This document shows positions 5,639 to 12,919 of a stretch of 12,959 nt of DNA, in pieces. This stretch comes from Spirochaetia bacterium UBA5368 (GTDB lineage: Bacteria; Spirochaetota; UBA4802; UBA5368). Where the stretch lies: positions 83,398 through 96,356 of the forward strand of contig DHPI01000066.1 of assembly GCA_002407865.1 (NCBI GenBank), given 5' to 3'. Under the pieces are notes generated by a model. It saw only the letters and a list, made by a program, of their open reading frames with translations, was not told where the DNA came from and made no database searches. Each line of letters begins with the position of its first letter. Position 1 is the stretch's first letter. A program made the translations under genes and the position numbers.

Positions 5639-6979
5639 TCAGCCGCGTCTCCTCCAGATTTTCATGCTTTCCGCTTCTTTGACAAGCTCATCGCGGAAAT
5701 CCGGGTGCGCAATGTTGATAAGCGCCTCGGCGCGCTCCCACGTGCTCTTGCCCTTCATGCTGGCAATGCCGTATTCTGTCACGATCTTGTGCACCGCAGT
5801 GCGCGGATCGGTCACGATGGCGCCGGGTGTTAGCGTCGGCCGAATCCTCGATACCTCGTTGCCGTCTTTTCCGGTGAATGTGGAAGACATGCAGATGAAG
5901 CTTTGCCCCCCCTTCGATTTGTACGCGCCCTCTACAAAATCGAGCTGGCCACCGGTGCCGCTGATGTGCCGAGTGCCGACGCTTTCGGAGCATACCTGCC
6001 CGAAGAGATCGACTTCGATACATGCGTTGATTGAAACGAAATTATGAATCTGCGATATGATGAGCGGATTGTTGGTGTAGTTGACCGAGTAGGCGATAAC
6101 CCCGGGATTGTCGTCAATAAAATCGTACAATTCCCTGCTGCCCATGGCGAATGAAAATACCTGTTTGTACCTGTCGATGCGCTTGCGCGCGCCGGTGACT
6201 TTTCCCGCACGGCTCATTTTAAGATATGCGTCGACGTACATCTCGGTATGCACCCCGAGGTCTTTCAGGTCAGAGTCGGCGATCATGGCGCCGATCGCGT
6301 TGGGGATGCCGCCGATGCCAAGCTGAATGCAGCATCCGTCGTAGAGGTTGTCGATGATGTTCTCGGCGATCTTTTTTTCAACGTCGGTGGGCTCTGCCGC
6401 GGCCAGCGTCGGCAGGGGCGGATTTTTGCTTTCCACCACATAATCGACCTGCGAGATGTGAATAGATTCCTGGTTGCCGCCCAGCACGCGCGGCATGTTC
6501 TCGTTTACCTCGACAATCACATATTCGGCCCTTTCGATGGCCGCCCAGCTTGACGGGGCGCCCGCACCGAAGCTGAAATAGCCGTGTCTGTCCATGGGGC
6601 TCACCATAACGATGAAAACGTTGGTCGGCGCGCAATCCTCCTTTGTCATTTTTGGAAGCTCGTGAAACTTCATCGGTATATATGAAAGAATTCCTTCATT
6701 ATAGTACTTCCTGTCGAGTCCTCCGAAATGCCAGCTATTCCAGTAAAAATGTTCTCCCGTGGGGTCAGCCATATTTGTGTAGTGCGGCCATGCCCCTATA
6801 TCGCAGCGGATGTTCACGTTGCGCAGCTCGTCTTTGCGGCGCGCGAGCGCTTCATCGACCTCGTTGGCGCCGCAGATGCCGAATCCGTATTCGACCCAGT
6901 CGCCCGATTTTACGACCCTGACCGCTTCGTCGGCGGTGACCAATTTTTTCCTGTAGTGTTCCTTCAGAGTTCTATCCAT
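5639..6979 (-). CDS. Acetyl-CoA hydrolase/transferase family CoA-transferase (butyryl- or 4-hydroxybutyrate-type)
   Basis: A 446-residue class I CoA-transferase that moves CoA between an acyl-CoA and a carboxylate such as acetate. The two-domain fold is complete: an N-terminal half with VKSGDWVEYGFGICGANEVDEAL (about 23-45) and VSPMDRHGYFSFGAG, and a C-terminal half with the CoA-binding loop QLGIGGIPNAI (219-229). GVHTEMYVD (242-250) follows; its Glu246 lies 200 residues from the C-terminus, the same distance as the reported catalytic Glu238 in the 438-residue 4-hydroxybutyrate CoA-transferase. INACIEVDLFGQVCSESVG and SGTGGQLDF (from 318) are typical of the butyryl-/4-hydroxybutyrate group. 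The ATG at 6979 is preferred over the start at 7051: AAGGAG lies 8 bases upstream and the length fits the family. It lies downstream of the MFS gene on the same strand. The acyl substrate is undetermined. Confidence 0.9.
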   Translation of the reverse strand: MDRTLKEHYRKKLVTADEAVRVVKSGDWVEYGFGICGANEVDEALARRKDELRNVNIRCDIGAWPHYTNMADPTGEHFYWNSWHFGGLDRKYYNEGILSYIPMKFHELPKMTKEDCAPTNVFIVMVSPMDRHGYFSFGAGAPSSWAAIERAEYVIVEVNENMPRVLGGNQESIHISQVDYVVESKNPPLPTLAAAEPTDVEKKIAENIIDNLYDGCCIQLGIGGIPNAIGAMIADSDLKDLGVHTEMYVDAYLKMSRAGKVTGARKRIDRYKQVFSFAMGSRELYDFIDDNPGVIAYSVNYTNNPLIISQIHNFVSINACIEVDLFGQVCSESVGTRHISGTGGQLDFVEGAYKSKGGQSFICMSSTFTGKDGNEVSRIRPTLTPGAIVTDPRTAVHKIVTEYGIASMKGKSTWERAEALINIAHPDFRDELVKEAESMKIWRRRG

Positions 6980-7247
6980 GGGGTGGTCTCCTTGAATGAT
7001 ACAGATATAAGTTGGGCCGGGGACGATGCACTCCCGGCGCATATCCGACAAAGTGAACCGGACGCGCTCCGGCTGTCAAGCCGATTCATGGACAACGGTG
7101 AAACGCCTTCGCCCGACGAGGGAGGATGCTGCCCCGGGAATGCATTATAGCGATGAAGAGGATGCTTGCGTGGGCGCGCGGACGCGGGATGGACAGCATG
7201 CTGTGACGAGCATGCTCCCGCGAATAATTCGGAGGGCTTTAAATTCT
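6980..7247. other. Intergenic region between MFS and CoA-transferase genes
   Basis: It holds the CoA-transferase ribosome binding site. On the minus strand there is a consensus TATAAT (7144-7149) with a poor -35, and a TTGACA (7074-7079) with a poor -10. A CCGGA/TCCGG inverted repeat with 5-base spacer lies at 7058-7072, beside the TTGACA. Near the MFS stop lies the palindrome cluster described separately. The transferase may therefore have its own promoter here. Confidence 0.45.
7183..7222. repeat. Nested palindromes with repeated AGCATGCT
   Basis: CGCGGGA (7183-7189) and TCCCGCG (7216-7222) form a perfect 7-bp inverted repeat. Between them lie ACAGCATGCTGT (7193-7204, perfect palindrome) and GAGCATGCTC (7208-7217, perfect palindrome), so AGCATGCT occurs twice 14 bases apart. 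It starts 26 bases beyond the MFS stop. It may be the MFS transcript's 3' hairpin (no U-tract follows) or a double operator for the CoA-transferase gene. Confidence 0.55.
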
Positions 7248-8549
7248 TTATACTACTGCATCTTTGCGAATCATCGATGATTCCTTCATGAGTACGCTGA
7301 AGACAATGTTCAGCAGCCCAAGGACTATGAAGGTTTCCATGAATGGCTTCAGGCTGATAGAGCCCGACGCCTTGCTCGCGTCCGCGAAAACATCCATGCT
7401 CACCCTTCCAGCGATAGCCATCACCGCGATAAAGATGGTCCCTGAAACCTGTCCCGACAGAATGATCATCCCCTGGGATGTTGATTCGGGCGCCGGGTTG
7501 CATACTTCGGCGGCGTACTGGTAGCCGATCGGCGCGGCGCCCATAAAGAAGAATCCGAAGACGCTGCTGGTTATCATGAGGGCGGTATACCCGGTGCAAA
7601 AGGTGAGTCCAATGAGCCCCGGCATGAGGCATGTCATGCACAGCACCAGGAAAAACTTTCTTGTTCTGAATCGGTCGGAAAGGGACGGGATTACTACCGC
7701 GCCGAGCACGCCGGAGACCATCATAATGGCGCCCACGTTGCCGGCCTGGTTGCCGCCGGCGACATATCCCTTGCTGAACAGCAAAAGGTCGACGTATGTC
7801 GTGATAGCATTAAACATGCCAAGCCCTATGAAAAAAAGAGCGAGAAGAAGCAGCATGTCGCGCTGACGGAAAATGAATTTCAGCCCATCGGAAACGCTGT
7901 AGCGCAACGTCTCGGATTCCTCGCATGGCGGCGTTGGCGGCCTGTCTTTCGCGAATGCGAGAAAGAGGACGCCCGATGCCACGGAGACGATGCCGTAGAC
8001 AAGCAGCATTGATTTTATGGCGGGCAATGTGAGCGCTGTCGCGCCCGGTTCGAGAAAGGACGCGGCGAGCGGCCTGGTGAACGCCATGGCCGCGATTATG
8101 CCGACAAACTGTGCAAGGGCCGTGATTCCCGAGGCGGTGGCCCGCTCGTTGATGGGAAACCATTCGGCGGCTACCTTGGTGATGGCGTTCATGATAAACG
8201 GCTGCGCTACGGCGAGCGCGAACTGGGAAATGCAGACCATCGCATAGCTGTCGCCGTACATGCCGCGGAGGTAGCCGAAAACGCCCGTAAGGAGGGCGCC
8301 TGTCCCCACACCGATGCGGATGCCGTACCTGTCAATAATATACGAGGCCGGAACGCTCACGAATATGTAGACAATCATGAACGACATCGAGAGTAGCACT
8401 ATCCAGAAGGCGGATACGTCATACAGTTTCATCGAATCCACGGTCACGGGCGCGAAGGCTATCCAGTTAAGCTGGATTACTCCGTTAAGGAGCGCAAACA
8501 CCAGCAACACAATCCAGCGGTAAGGATACACCTTGAACGATTTTTCCAT
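7248..8549 (-). CDS. Major facilitator superfamily transporter, FLVCR (SLC49)-like
   Basis: A 433-residue integral inner-membrane carrier with about 12 hydrophobic segments in two bundles separated by a charged loop (about 200-228). Motif-A-like loops appear after helix 2 (DRYGIRIG, 73-80) and after helix 8 (SDRFRTRKF, 291-299). PYRWIVLLVFALLNGVIQLNWIAFAP at the start, and QPFIMNAITKVAAEWFPINERATASGI (about 116-142), resemble the FLVCR/SLC49 group of MFS proteins, some of which move choline, heme or organic acids. That subgroup call is from motif memory and is less sure than the MFS call. GGAGG lies 6 bases before the ATG. Next to a CoA-transferase and opposite an acyl-CoA synthetase, it may carry a short organic acid (inference). 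It is transcribed divergently from the acyl-CoA synthetase operon. Confidence 0.85.
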   Translation of the reverse strand: MEKSFKVYPYRWIVLLVFALLNGVIQLNWIAFAPVTVDSMKLYDVSAFWIVLLSMSFMIVYIFVSVPASYIIDRYGIRIGVGTGALLTGVFGYLRGMYGDSYAMVCISQFALAVAQPFIMNAITKVAAEWFPINERATASGITALAQFVGIIAAMAFTRPLAASFLEPGATALTLPAIKSMLLVYGIVSVASGVLFLAFAKDRPPTPPCEESETLRYSVSDGLKFIFRQRDMLLLLALFFIGLGMFNAITTYVDLLLFSKGYVAGGNQAGNVGAIMMVSGVLGAVVIPSLSDRFRTRKFFLVLCMTCLMPGLIGLTFCTGYTALMITSSVFGFFFMGAAPIGYQYAAEVCNPAPESTSQGMIILSGQVSGTIFIAVMAIAGRVSMDVFADASKASGSISLKPFMETFIVLGLLNIVFSVLMKESSMIRKDAVV

Positions 8550-8850
8550 ACACGGCCTCCATAGGCATCTGCGGATTATGAATATAACTGTTACAATAAG
8601 CGGTACGCTATGAGCACTCGGCGGTGAATTCAGGTATAACTGAAATTTGGAATCTTAAAGTAACCCTTCTGTAAATTTTGCTGCTGCCGCCGTTTTACAT
8701 AAACGATGCTTACGCAAAAGCATGGTTTTATTCATCATATAGTAATAAATGTAAAATTATAATAAATATCATATATTGTTGACAAACAAAAAGTAAATCC
8801 AAAAATGCGAATAGAGACGCGATTCTACTATTGTACCGGCGGAGGGATGT
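8550..8850. promoter_or_regulatory. Divergent promoter region, MFS versus acyl-CoA synthetase operon
   Basis: This 301-base region has no gene. The part at 8720-8810 is strongly AT-rich. A plus-strand TTGACA lies at 8779-8784 with AAAAAT 16 bases downstream, a plausible but weak promoter for the synthetase operon. ATGCTT (8706-8711) and AAGCAT (8718-8723) form a perfect 6-bp inverted repeat with a 6-base spacer. It is a candidate operator able to affect both directions. TATAACTG occurs twice near 8584 and 8636. I cannot place the MFS promoter reliably. Confidence 0.5.
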
Positions 8851-10377
8851 GTGAAAAATCTTACAGCGCTGTTTTATCCAGAATCAATAGCCGTGGTCGG
8901 CGCCACGGAGAATACACTGAAGTGGGGATCGTATATTCTTACCAATATACTCGACGGCGGCTACCGGGGAAAAGTGCACCCGGTTACCGTGCGCGGCGAT
9001 ACCGTGTACGGAAGGAAGGCGTATCGGACACTCCGGGATATCGAAGGCGCGGTCGATCTGGTGTTCATCACCACGCCGGCGGACACGGTCATGGAGGTTA
9101 TGCGCGACTGTGCGGCGAAGCATATAGCAAATGTCGTGCTTATTACGTCGGGATTCAGCGAGACCGGAGAAAAAGGAGAGGCGCTGGAAGAGAATGTAAA
9201 CGCCTTTGCGCGCGAGCATCACATACGCGTTGTCGGCCCCAATACGATGGGCATCGTAAACACCGCATCCTCGTTGTATGCGACGGGCTCGCACGTACGG
9301 CCGCGGAAGGGCGGCATATCCATAATCACGCAGAGCGGCAATGTGGGAAACCAGATCATGGAATGGGCCGAGCAGGAGAGCATCGGGATCGGGAAATTCG
9401 TGGGGTCGGGCAACGAGGGGGTGCTTTCATGCGAGGATTATCTCGAGTATCTTGCCGATGACGAAGATACCTCGGTGGTGTTGATGTACATCGAGGGCGT
9501 GGATAACGGCAGGCGCTTCAGGGAGATCGCGGAATATACGACACGAAAAAAGCCTGTCATCGCGCTAAAGGCAGGCAGAACCGCGGTCGGCTCGAAGGCG
9601 GCGCAGTCCCATACGGGGGCGATGGCGGGCTCGCATAAAACATATGAAAGCGTATTGAAACAATCGGGCGTTATTCTCGCCCATACGCCGACGGAGCTTC
9701 TGACCATCTCGTCGGCGTTCGATTCGATGCCGCTGCCGAAGGGCAAAAGGGTTGGCGTCGTGACGCTCGGGGGAGGGTGGGGTGTCATCACCGCGGACGA
9801 ATGCGAGGAGCGCGGGCTCGAGCTGCCGCCGCTGCCGCGAGATGTGTACGAGCGCCTTGACGCGCTGCTGCCGCCGTTTTGGAGCAGGGGAAATCCGGTC
9901 GATCTCGTGGGACAGCCCGATATCGACTTGTTTTTCGCGGCCACCGATGCAATGGTTGCAAGCGACGCGTTCGACGCGGTTATCCTGCTTGGCATGGCCG
10001 GATCGGGTAAATTTGTTACGCGCATATTCGAGGCGCGGCAGCGGCTCGGTTTTGCGAAAGAAAAGGAGATTGACGAATTTAAAAAAATATTTGCAGATCG
10101 TCAGTCGAAGTTTCTTGACAATATCGTCGATCTTATGGAGAAATACAGGAAGCCTGTGTACCCTGTCGCCCTGATATCGTCGCCGGGCGATGAAATAGTA
10201 CACGGAAAAAAGGGAAGTGCGTACAGCGTAATACTGTATTCGTCGCCGGAGGAGGCCGTATTCTGTCTCGACAAGCAGTACGAATATTCCCGATATCTGA
10301 GAAAAAGGAGCGTTGGTTATGAAGAACATTGTGCAGGGAGCGATAGCAAACGGCCAGAAAGCGCTTTCAGAATATGA
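8851..10377 (+). CDS. Acyl-CoA synthetase (ADP-forming), alpha subunit
   Basis: A 508-residue alpha subunit of an ADP-forming acetate/acyl-CoA ligase, which converts acyl-CoA, ADP and phosphate to acid, CoA and ATP, reversibly. Domains in order: CoA-binding Rossmann domain (FYPESIAVVGATENTLKWG from residue 8), then succinyl-CoA-ligase-like domains with ITQSGNVGNQI (159-169) and GSGNEGVLSCEDYLEYLADDE (186-206). Catalytic His254 in SHTGAMAGS is the residue phosphorylated in this family. GVVTLGGGWGVITADECEERGLELP (about 302-326) starts the third domain. The GTG start has GGAGG at 8841-8845; an ATG at 8847 is out of frame. The family's usual end is near YEYSRYLRK (about 485). The last 23 residues are encoded within the 59-base overlap with, and run-up to, the beta-subunit gene, and look like a non-conserved extension. 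The substrate (acetate, propionate, butyrate, aryl acid) is unknown. Confidence 0.93.
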   Translation: MKNLTALFYPESIAVVGATENTLKWGSYILTNILDGGYRGKVHPVTVRGDTVYGRKAYRTLRDIEGAVDLVFITTPADTVMEVMRDCAAKHIANVVLITSGFSETGEKGEALEENVNAFAREHHIRVVGPNTMGIVNTASSLYATGSHVRPRKGGISIITQSGNVGNQIMEWAEQESIGIGKFVGSGNEGVLSCEDYLEYLADDEDTSVVLMYIEGVDNGRRFREIAEYTTRKKPVIALKAGRTAVGSKAAQSHTGAMAGSHKTYESVLKQSGVILAHTPTELLTISSAFDSMPLPKGKRVGVVTLGGGWGVITADECEERGLELPPLPRDVYERLDALLPPFWSRGNPVDLVGQPDIDLFFAATDAMVASDAFDAVILLGMAGSGKFVTRIFEARQRLGFAKEKEIDEFKKIFADRQSKFLDNIVDLMEKYRKPVYPVALISSPGDEIVHGKKGSAYSVILYSSPEEAVFCLDKQYEYSRYLRKRSVGYEEHCAGSDSKRPESAFRI

Positions 10378-11020
10378 TTCAAAAAGGGTGATTGCGATGG
10401 CCGGGGTTCCGGTGTCGCGTAACGCGCTGGCGAGGTCCCGCGATGAGGCGGTTGCGTTCGCGCGTGATTTCGGATATCCAGTCGTGTTGAAGGGCTGCTC
10501 GGACATTCTTACGCACAAAACCGAGATGGGCATGGTGAAGCTCAAGCTGAAAAATGACGATGAGGTCGCCGCTGCGTACGATGAAATCACCGGCAAGGGC
10601 ATCACCCTCGACGGCGTGCTTGTGCAGGAATGGATAGAAGGCGATAAGCGCGAGTTTGTGGTGGGCCTTACCCGCGATCCGCAATTCGGTCCGTGCGTTA
10701 TGTTTGGTCTTGGAGGCATTTTTACGGAAGCGCTTAAGGACGTCAGCTTCAGGGTCGCGCCTCTTTCCACGCTCGACGCCGAGGAAATGATAGATGAAAT
10801 CCGTACGAAAAAGCTCCTCGGCGAGTTCAGGGGAAGCCCGGCGGTCGACAGGGACGGGCTGGTAAAGGCGCTTGTCGCTATTGGGAACCTCGGTGTTGAA
10901 TATGATGAAATCGCCGAAATCGATATCAATCCGCTCATAATCGACGGCAGCAGGCCTGTGGCGGTGGATGCTCTTGTAATATTACGCAGGGAGACAGCGG
11001 CAGACGAGAAATCCGCCTGA
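10319..11020 (+). CDS. Acyl-CoA synthetase (ADP-forming), beta subunit (ATP-grasp)
   Basis: A 233-residue beta subunit that binds ATP or ADP and completes the enzyme with the alpha subunit. The ATP-grasp fold is visible: LSEYDSKRVIAMAGVPV at the start, GYPVVLKGCSDILTHKTEMGMV (52-73) with His66, the second phosphohistidine site reported for this family, LVQEWIEGDKREFVVGLTRDPQFGPCVMFGLGGIFTE (101-137) and EIDINPLI (200-207) near the Mg-nucleotide site. The ATG at 10319 is preferred to the in-frame TTG at 10313 because GGAG at 10307-10310 is 8 bases upstream and the sequence begins as in homologues. The gene overlaps the alpha gene by 59 bases, so the pair should be translationally coupled. Separate alpha and beta chains are common in archaea; many bacteria carry fused versions. 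Confidence 0.93.
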   Translation: MKNIVQGAIANGQKALSEYDSKRVIAMAGVPVSRNALARSRDEAVAFARDFGYPVVLKGCSDILTHKTEMGMVKLKLKNDDEVAAAYDEITGKGITLDGVLVQEWIEGDKREFVVGLTRDPQFGPCVMFGLGGIFTEALKDVSFRVAPLSTLDAEEMIDEIRTKKLLGEFRGSPAVDRDGLVKALVAIGNLGVEYDEIAEIDINPLIIDGSRPVAVDALVILRRETAADEKSA

Positions 11021-11035
11021 TATTCTTTCAGGCGG
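11013..11035 (+). other. Intercistronic hairpin at beta-subunit stop codon
   Basis: CCGCCTGA (which contains the TGA stop) pairs perfectly with TCAGGCGG around a 7-base loop. No U-tract follows, so it is unlikely to end transcription. It is more likely an mRNA processing or stability element that adjusts expression between the synthetase genes and the phosphofructokinase gene 40 bases further on. Confidence 0.5.
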
Positions 11036-11074
11036 CGCAGTGCCGTACAACACCGTCGGTATGGAGGCAGCACG

Positions 11075-12271
11075 ATGACAGGGAAGCCGAAGTATAATAA
11101 GGTCGGAATTCTCTTTTCGGGCGGACCGGCGCCGAGCGCGAATACCGTTATATCGGCAACTGCGCTGAATTTTCTGGATAACAACCTGCCGGTAATCGGC
11201 GTGTTCAGGGGATATGAATTTATCCAGGACTTCAACCCTGGAAATCCGCGGCTCCGCAAGGGCGTTCACTACGAGGAGCTTAACTATAATATTACACAGG
11301 TGCGCAACGAGCGCGGCATCTACTTGCGCACTTCTCGGGCGAACCCCGGCAAGGATATCAAAACGATCGACGATATCCGCGATCCGGAAAAAAACATCAG
11401 GCTCCGCAACATCATCGACGCGTTCGAATACCTTGGAATCGGGGCGCTCGTATCGATCGGCGGGGACGATACGCTGAAGACGGCGAATTATCTTTCGTTG
11501 CTCGGGTTCCCGGTTATCCATATTCCAAAAACAATCGACAATGACTATTACGGCATTCCCTGGACATTCGGTTATTGGACGGCGGTCAACACCGCGCAGA
11601 CGATAATGTTGAACCTCAAGGCGGATGCGCAGGCCACCGACAGCTTTTTTGTCGTTGAGCTTATGGGCCGCAAGGCAGGATGGATCACCTATGCCGCGGG
11701 TATCGCCGCTGAAGCGATAATGATGATCGCGCTGGAGGATGTCGAGGAGGATATAATAGATATCGACGCGCTTGCCGAGCGTATCGCGGATACTATCATC
11801 GCGCGCGAGAATAACCGCAGACCGTACGGCATAATCGCGGTCTCCGAGGGGCTTGCCGACAAGCTGCCCGAGCACCTCAGGCCGAAGGAAACGGACAAGC
11901 ATGGCAACATATTGTACCGCGAGGCGAATATCGGGAAAATTCTTGCTGACCATGCGGCCAGGTCGTATAGAGAGAAAACAGGCCTCGAGGTAAAGCTGGT
12001 TGCCAAACAGATCGGCTACGAAACGCGGACTGCGGCGCCCATCAGCTTCGATGTGGTGCTTGGCAGCATGTTGGGGTATGGCGCCTACAAGTTTTACAGC
12101 GAGAACACCTTTGGTGTCATGGTGTCGGTGACCGACAATTTCGACCTGAAGGCAGTACCCTTCGGGGAACTCATCGATCCGGGCACGTTGAAAACGCGGC
12201 TTCGTGATGTGCCGCGTGGCAGCGATTTTTACACCCTTAAAGAAAAGCTGTCGTTCCGCAGGTTCTGGTAA
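11075..12271 (+). CDS. pfp: 6-phosphofructokinase, pyrophosphate-type
   Basis: A 398-residue phosphofructokinase, phosphorylating fructose 6-phosphate in glycolysis. GILFSGGPAPSANTVI (11-26) is the first phosphate-donor loop. IGGDDTLKTA (128-137) has Asp131 where ATP-dependent enzymes have Gly (E. coli Gly104), and PKTIDND (151-157) has Lys152 in place of Gly124. These are the two classic marks of pyrophosphate use. Asp155 in TIDND is the catalytic base, MGRKAGW (197-203) and GYETRTAAPISFDVVLGSMLGYGA (from 314) form the sugar-phosphate site. PPi enzymes are reversible and so work in gluconeogenesis too. The donor call rests on these residues, not on an assay. GGAGG lies 7 bases before the ATG. 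It is probably cotranscribed with the acyl-CoA synthetase genes, 54 bases upstream. Confidence 0.92.
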   Translation: MTGKPKYNKVGILFSGGPAPSANTVISATALNFLDNNLPVIGVFRGYEFIQDFNPGNPRLRKGVHYEELNYNITQVRNERGIYLRTSRANPGKDIKTIDDIRDPEKNIRLRNIIDAFEYLGIGALVSIGGDDTLKTANYLSLLGFPVIHIPKTIDNDYYGIPWTFGYWTAVNTAQTIMLNLKADAQATDSFFVVELMGRKAGWITYAAGIAAEAIMMIALEDVEEDIIDIDALAERIADTIIARENNRRPYGIIAVSEGLADKLPEHLRPKETDKHGNILYREANIGKILADHAARSYREKTGLEVKLVAKQIGYETRTAAPISFDVVLGSMLGYGAYKFYSENTFGVMVSVTDNFDLKAVPFGELIDPGTLKTRLRDVPRGSDFYTLKEKLSFRRFW

Positions 12272-12366
12272 GCGCGCCCATCAGCAAATATTTGCAGTAC
12301 GGGTGCGCGTGCGGACTCAGACGAATGTTCACATTGAAACTACAAAAACAATCCTGGAGGAAATGG

Positions 12367-12843
12367 ATGAAAAAAGGTTTCGTAGGTATCGCCGCGTTCG
12401 TGGTCGCGGCAGGCATTACCGCGTGCGGCGGCGGCAGGCCGAGCGACGTACTCGAAAAGATGCAGGCGGTATATTCATCGGACAGATTCGAGGATGCCGC
12501 GCAGTACTACACGAAGGGAACCGTTGAGGCGATGAATGAGCTTAATAAAATCGCCCCGAAATCGGGCAAGGAAGAGGGCCTGGCCGACCGCAAATTCATG
12601 AAGGATGCGAAATGGACTGTTGTCGATGAGAAAATCATCGGCGATACCGCCGAGGTGAAGGTGAAATACACGGAGCATCCCGTAGAAAACATGAAGGGAT
12701 TTGAATATGCATTCAGAATGAAAAAGGAAGACGGCCGCTGGAAGATTGACATGGAGCAGGAGATGAAATCCGCCATTTCGATGATACGGCAGATGAACAC
12801 AGCCGGCGGTATGATGGAAAAACTCAGAAGCTTTGTAAAATAA
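12367..12843 (+). CDS. Lipoprotein, DUF4878-like (NTF2-like fold)
   Basis: A 158-residue exported lipoprotein. MKKGFVGIAAFVVAAGITAC gives a short signal peptide with lipobox ITAC, so Cys20 would be lipidated, with a GGGRPS linker after it. The remainder, with PSDVLEKMQAVYSSDRFEDAAQYYTKGTVEAMNEL and then a strand pattern around WTVVDEKIIGDTAEVKVKYTEHP and YAFRMKKEDGRWKIDM, matches the small alpha+beta DUF4878/NTF2-like lipoproteins of unknown function. The ATG at 12367 is chosen over the in-frame ATG at 12292 because GGAGG ends 6 bases upstream and the signal peptide starts there. It is the last gene of the synthetase-phosphofructokinase run, 95 bases after the kinase. Nothing in it links it to metabolism; it may simply share the transcript. 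Confidence 0.8.
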   Translation: MKKGFVGIAAFVVAAGITACGGGRPSDVLEKMQAVYSSDRFEDAAQYYTKGTVEAMNELNKIAPKSGKEEGLADRKFMKDAKWTVVDEKIIGDTAEVKVKYTEHPVENMKGFEYAFRMKKEDGRWKIDMEQEMKSAISMIRQMNTAGGMMEKLRSFVK

Positions 12844-12874
12844 CGATGAACTGTTTTTTCGTAAATTGCTGTAC

Positions 12875-12899
12875 GGCGCGAGGGATCGCGCCTTTTTTT
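12875..12899 (+). terminator. Rho-independent terminator of the 8851-12843 operon
   Basis: GGCGCGA and TCGCGCC form a perfect 7-bp GC-rich stem with a GGGA loop, followed directly by seven T residues. It lies 31 bases after the lipoprotein stop and is a textbook intrinsic terminator on the plus strand. Confidence 0.92.
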
Positions 12900-12919
12900 G
12901 TCGCGAAAAAACGAGCGCG

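Noticed and set aside
6964..7641. 225-codon minus-strand frame spanning the MFS end and the following gap
   Set aside because: It covers the C-terminal part of the MFS gene in a different frame and yields an Arg/His-rich translation typical of a shadow.
8805..9461. Plus-strand frame overlapping the start of the synthetase alpha subunit, including the ATG at 8847
   Set aside because: The translation is an Arg/Gly-rich shadow. The GTG at 8851 in the other frame opens a well-conserved enzyme and has a good ribosome binding site.
9565..11259. 564-codon minus-strand frame across the acyl-CoA synthetase genes
   Set aside because: It spans two well-supported genes and part of a third, its translation is a Ser/Arg/Pro-rich shadow pattern, and it has no ribosome binding site or homology signal.
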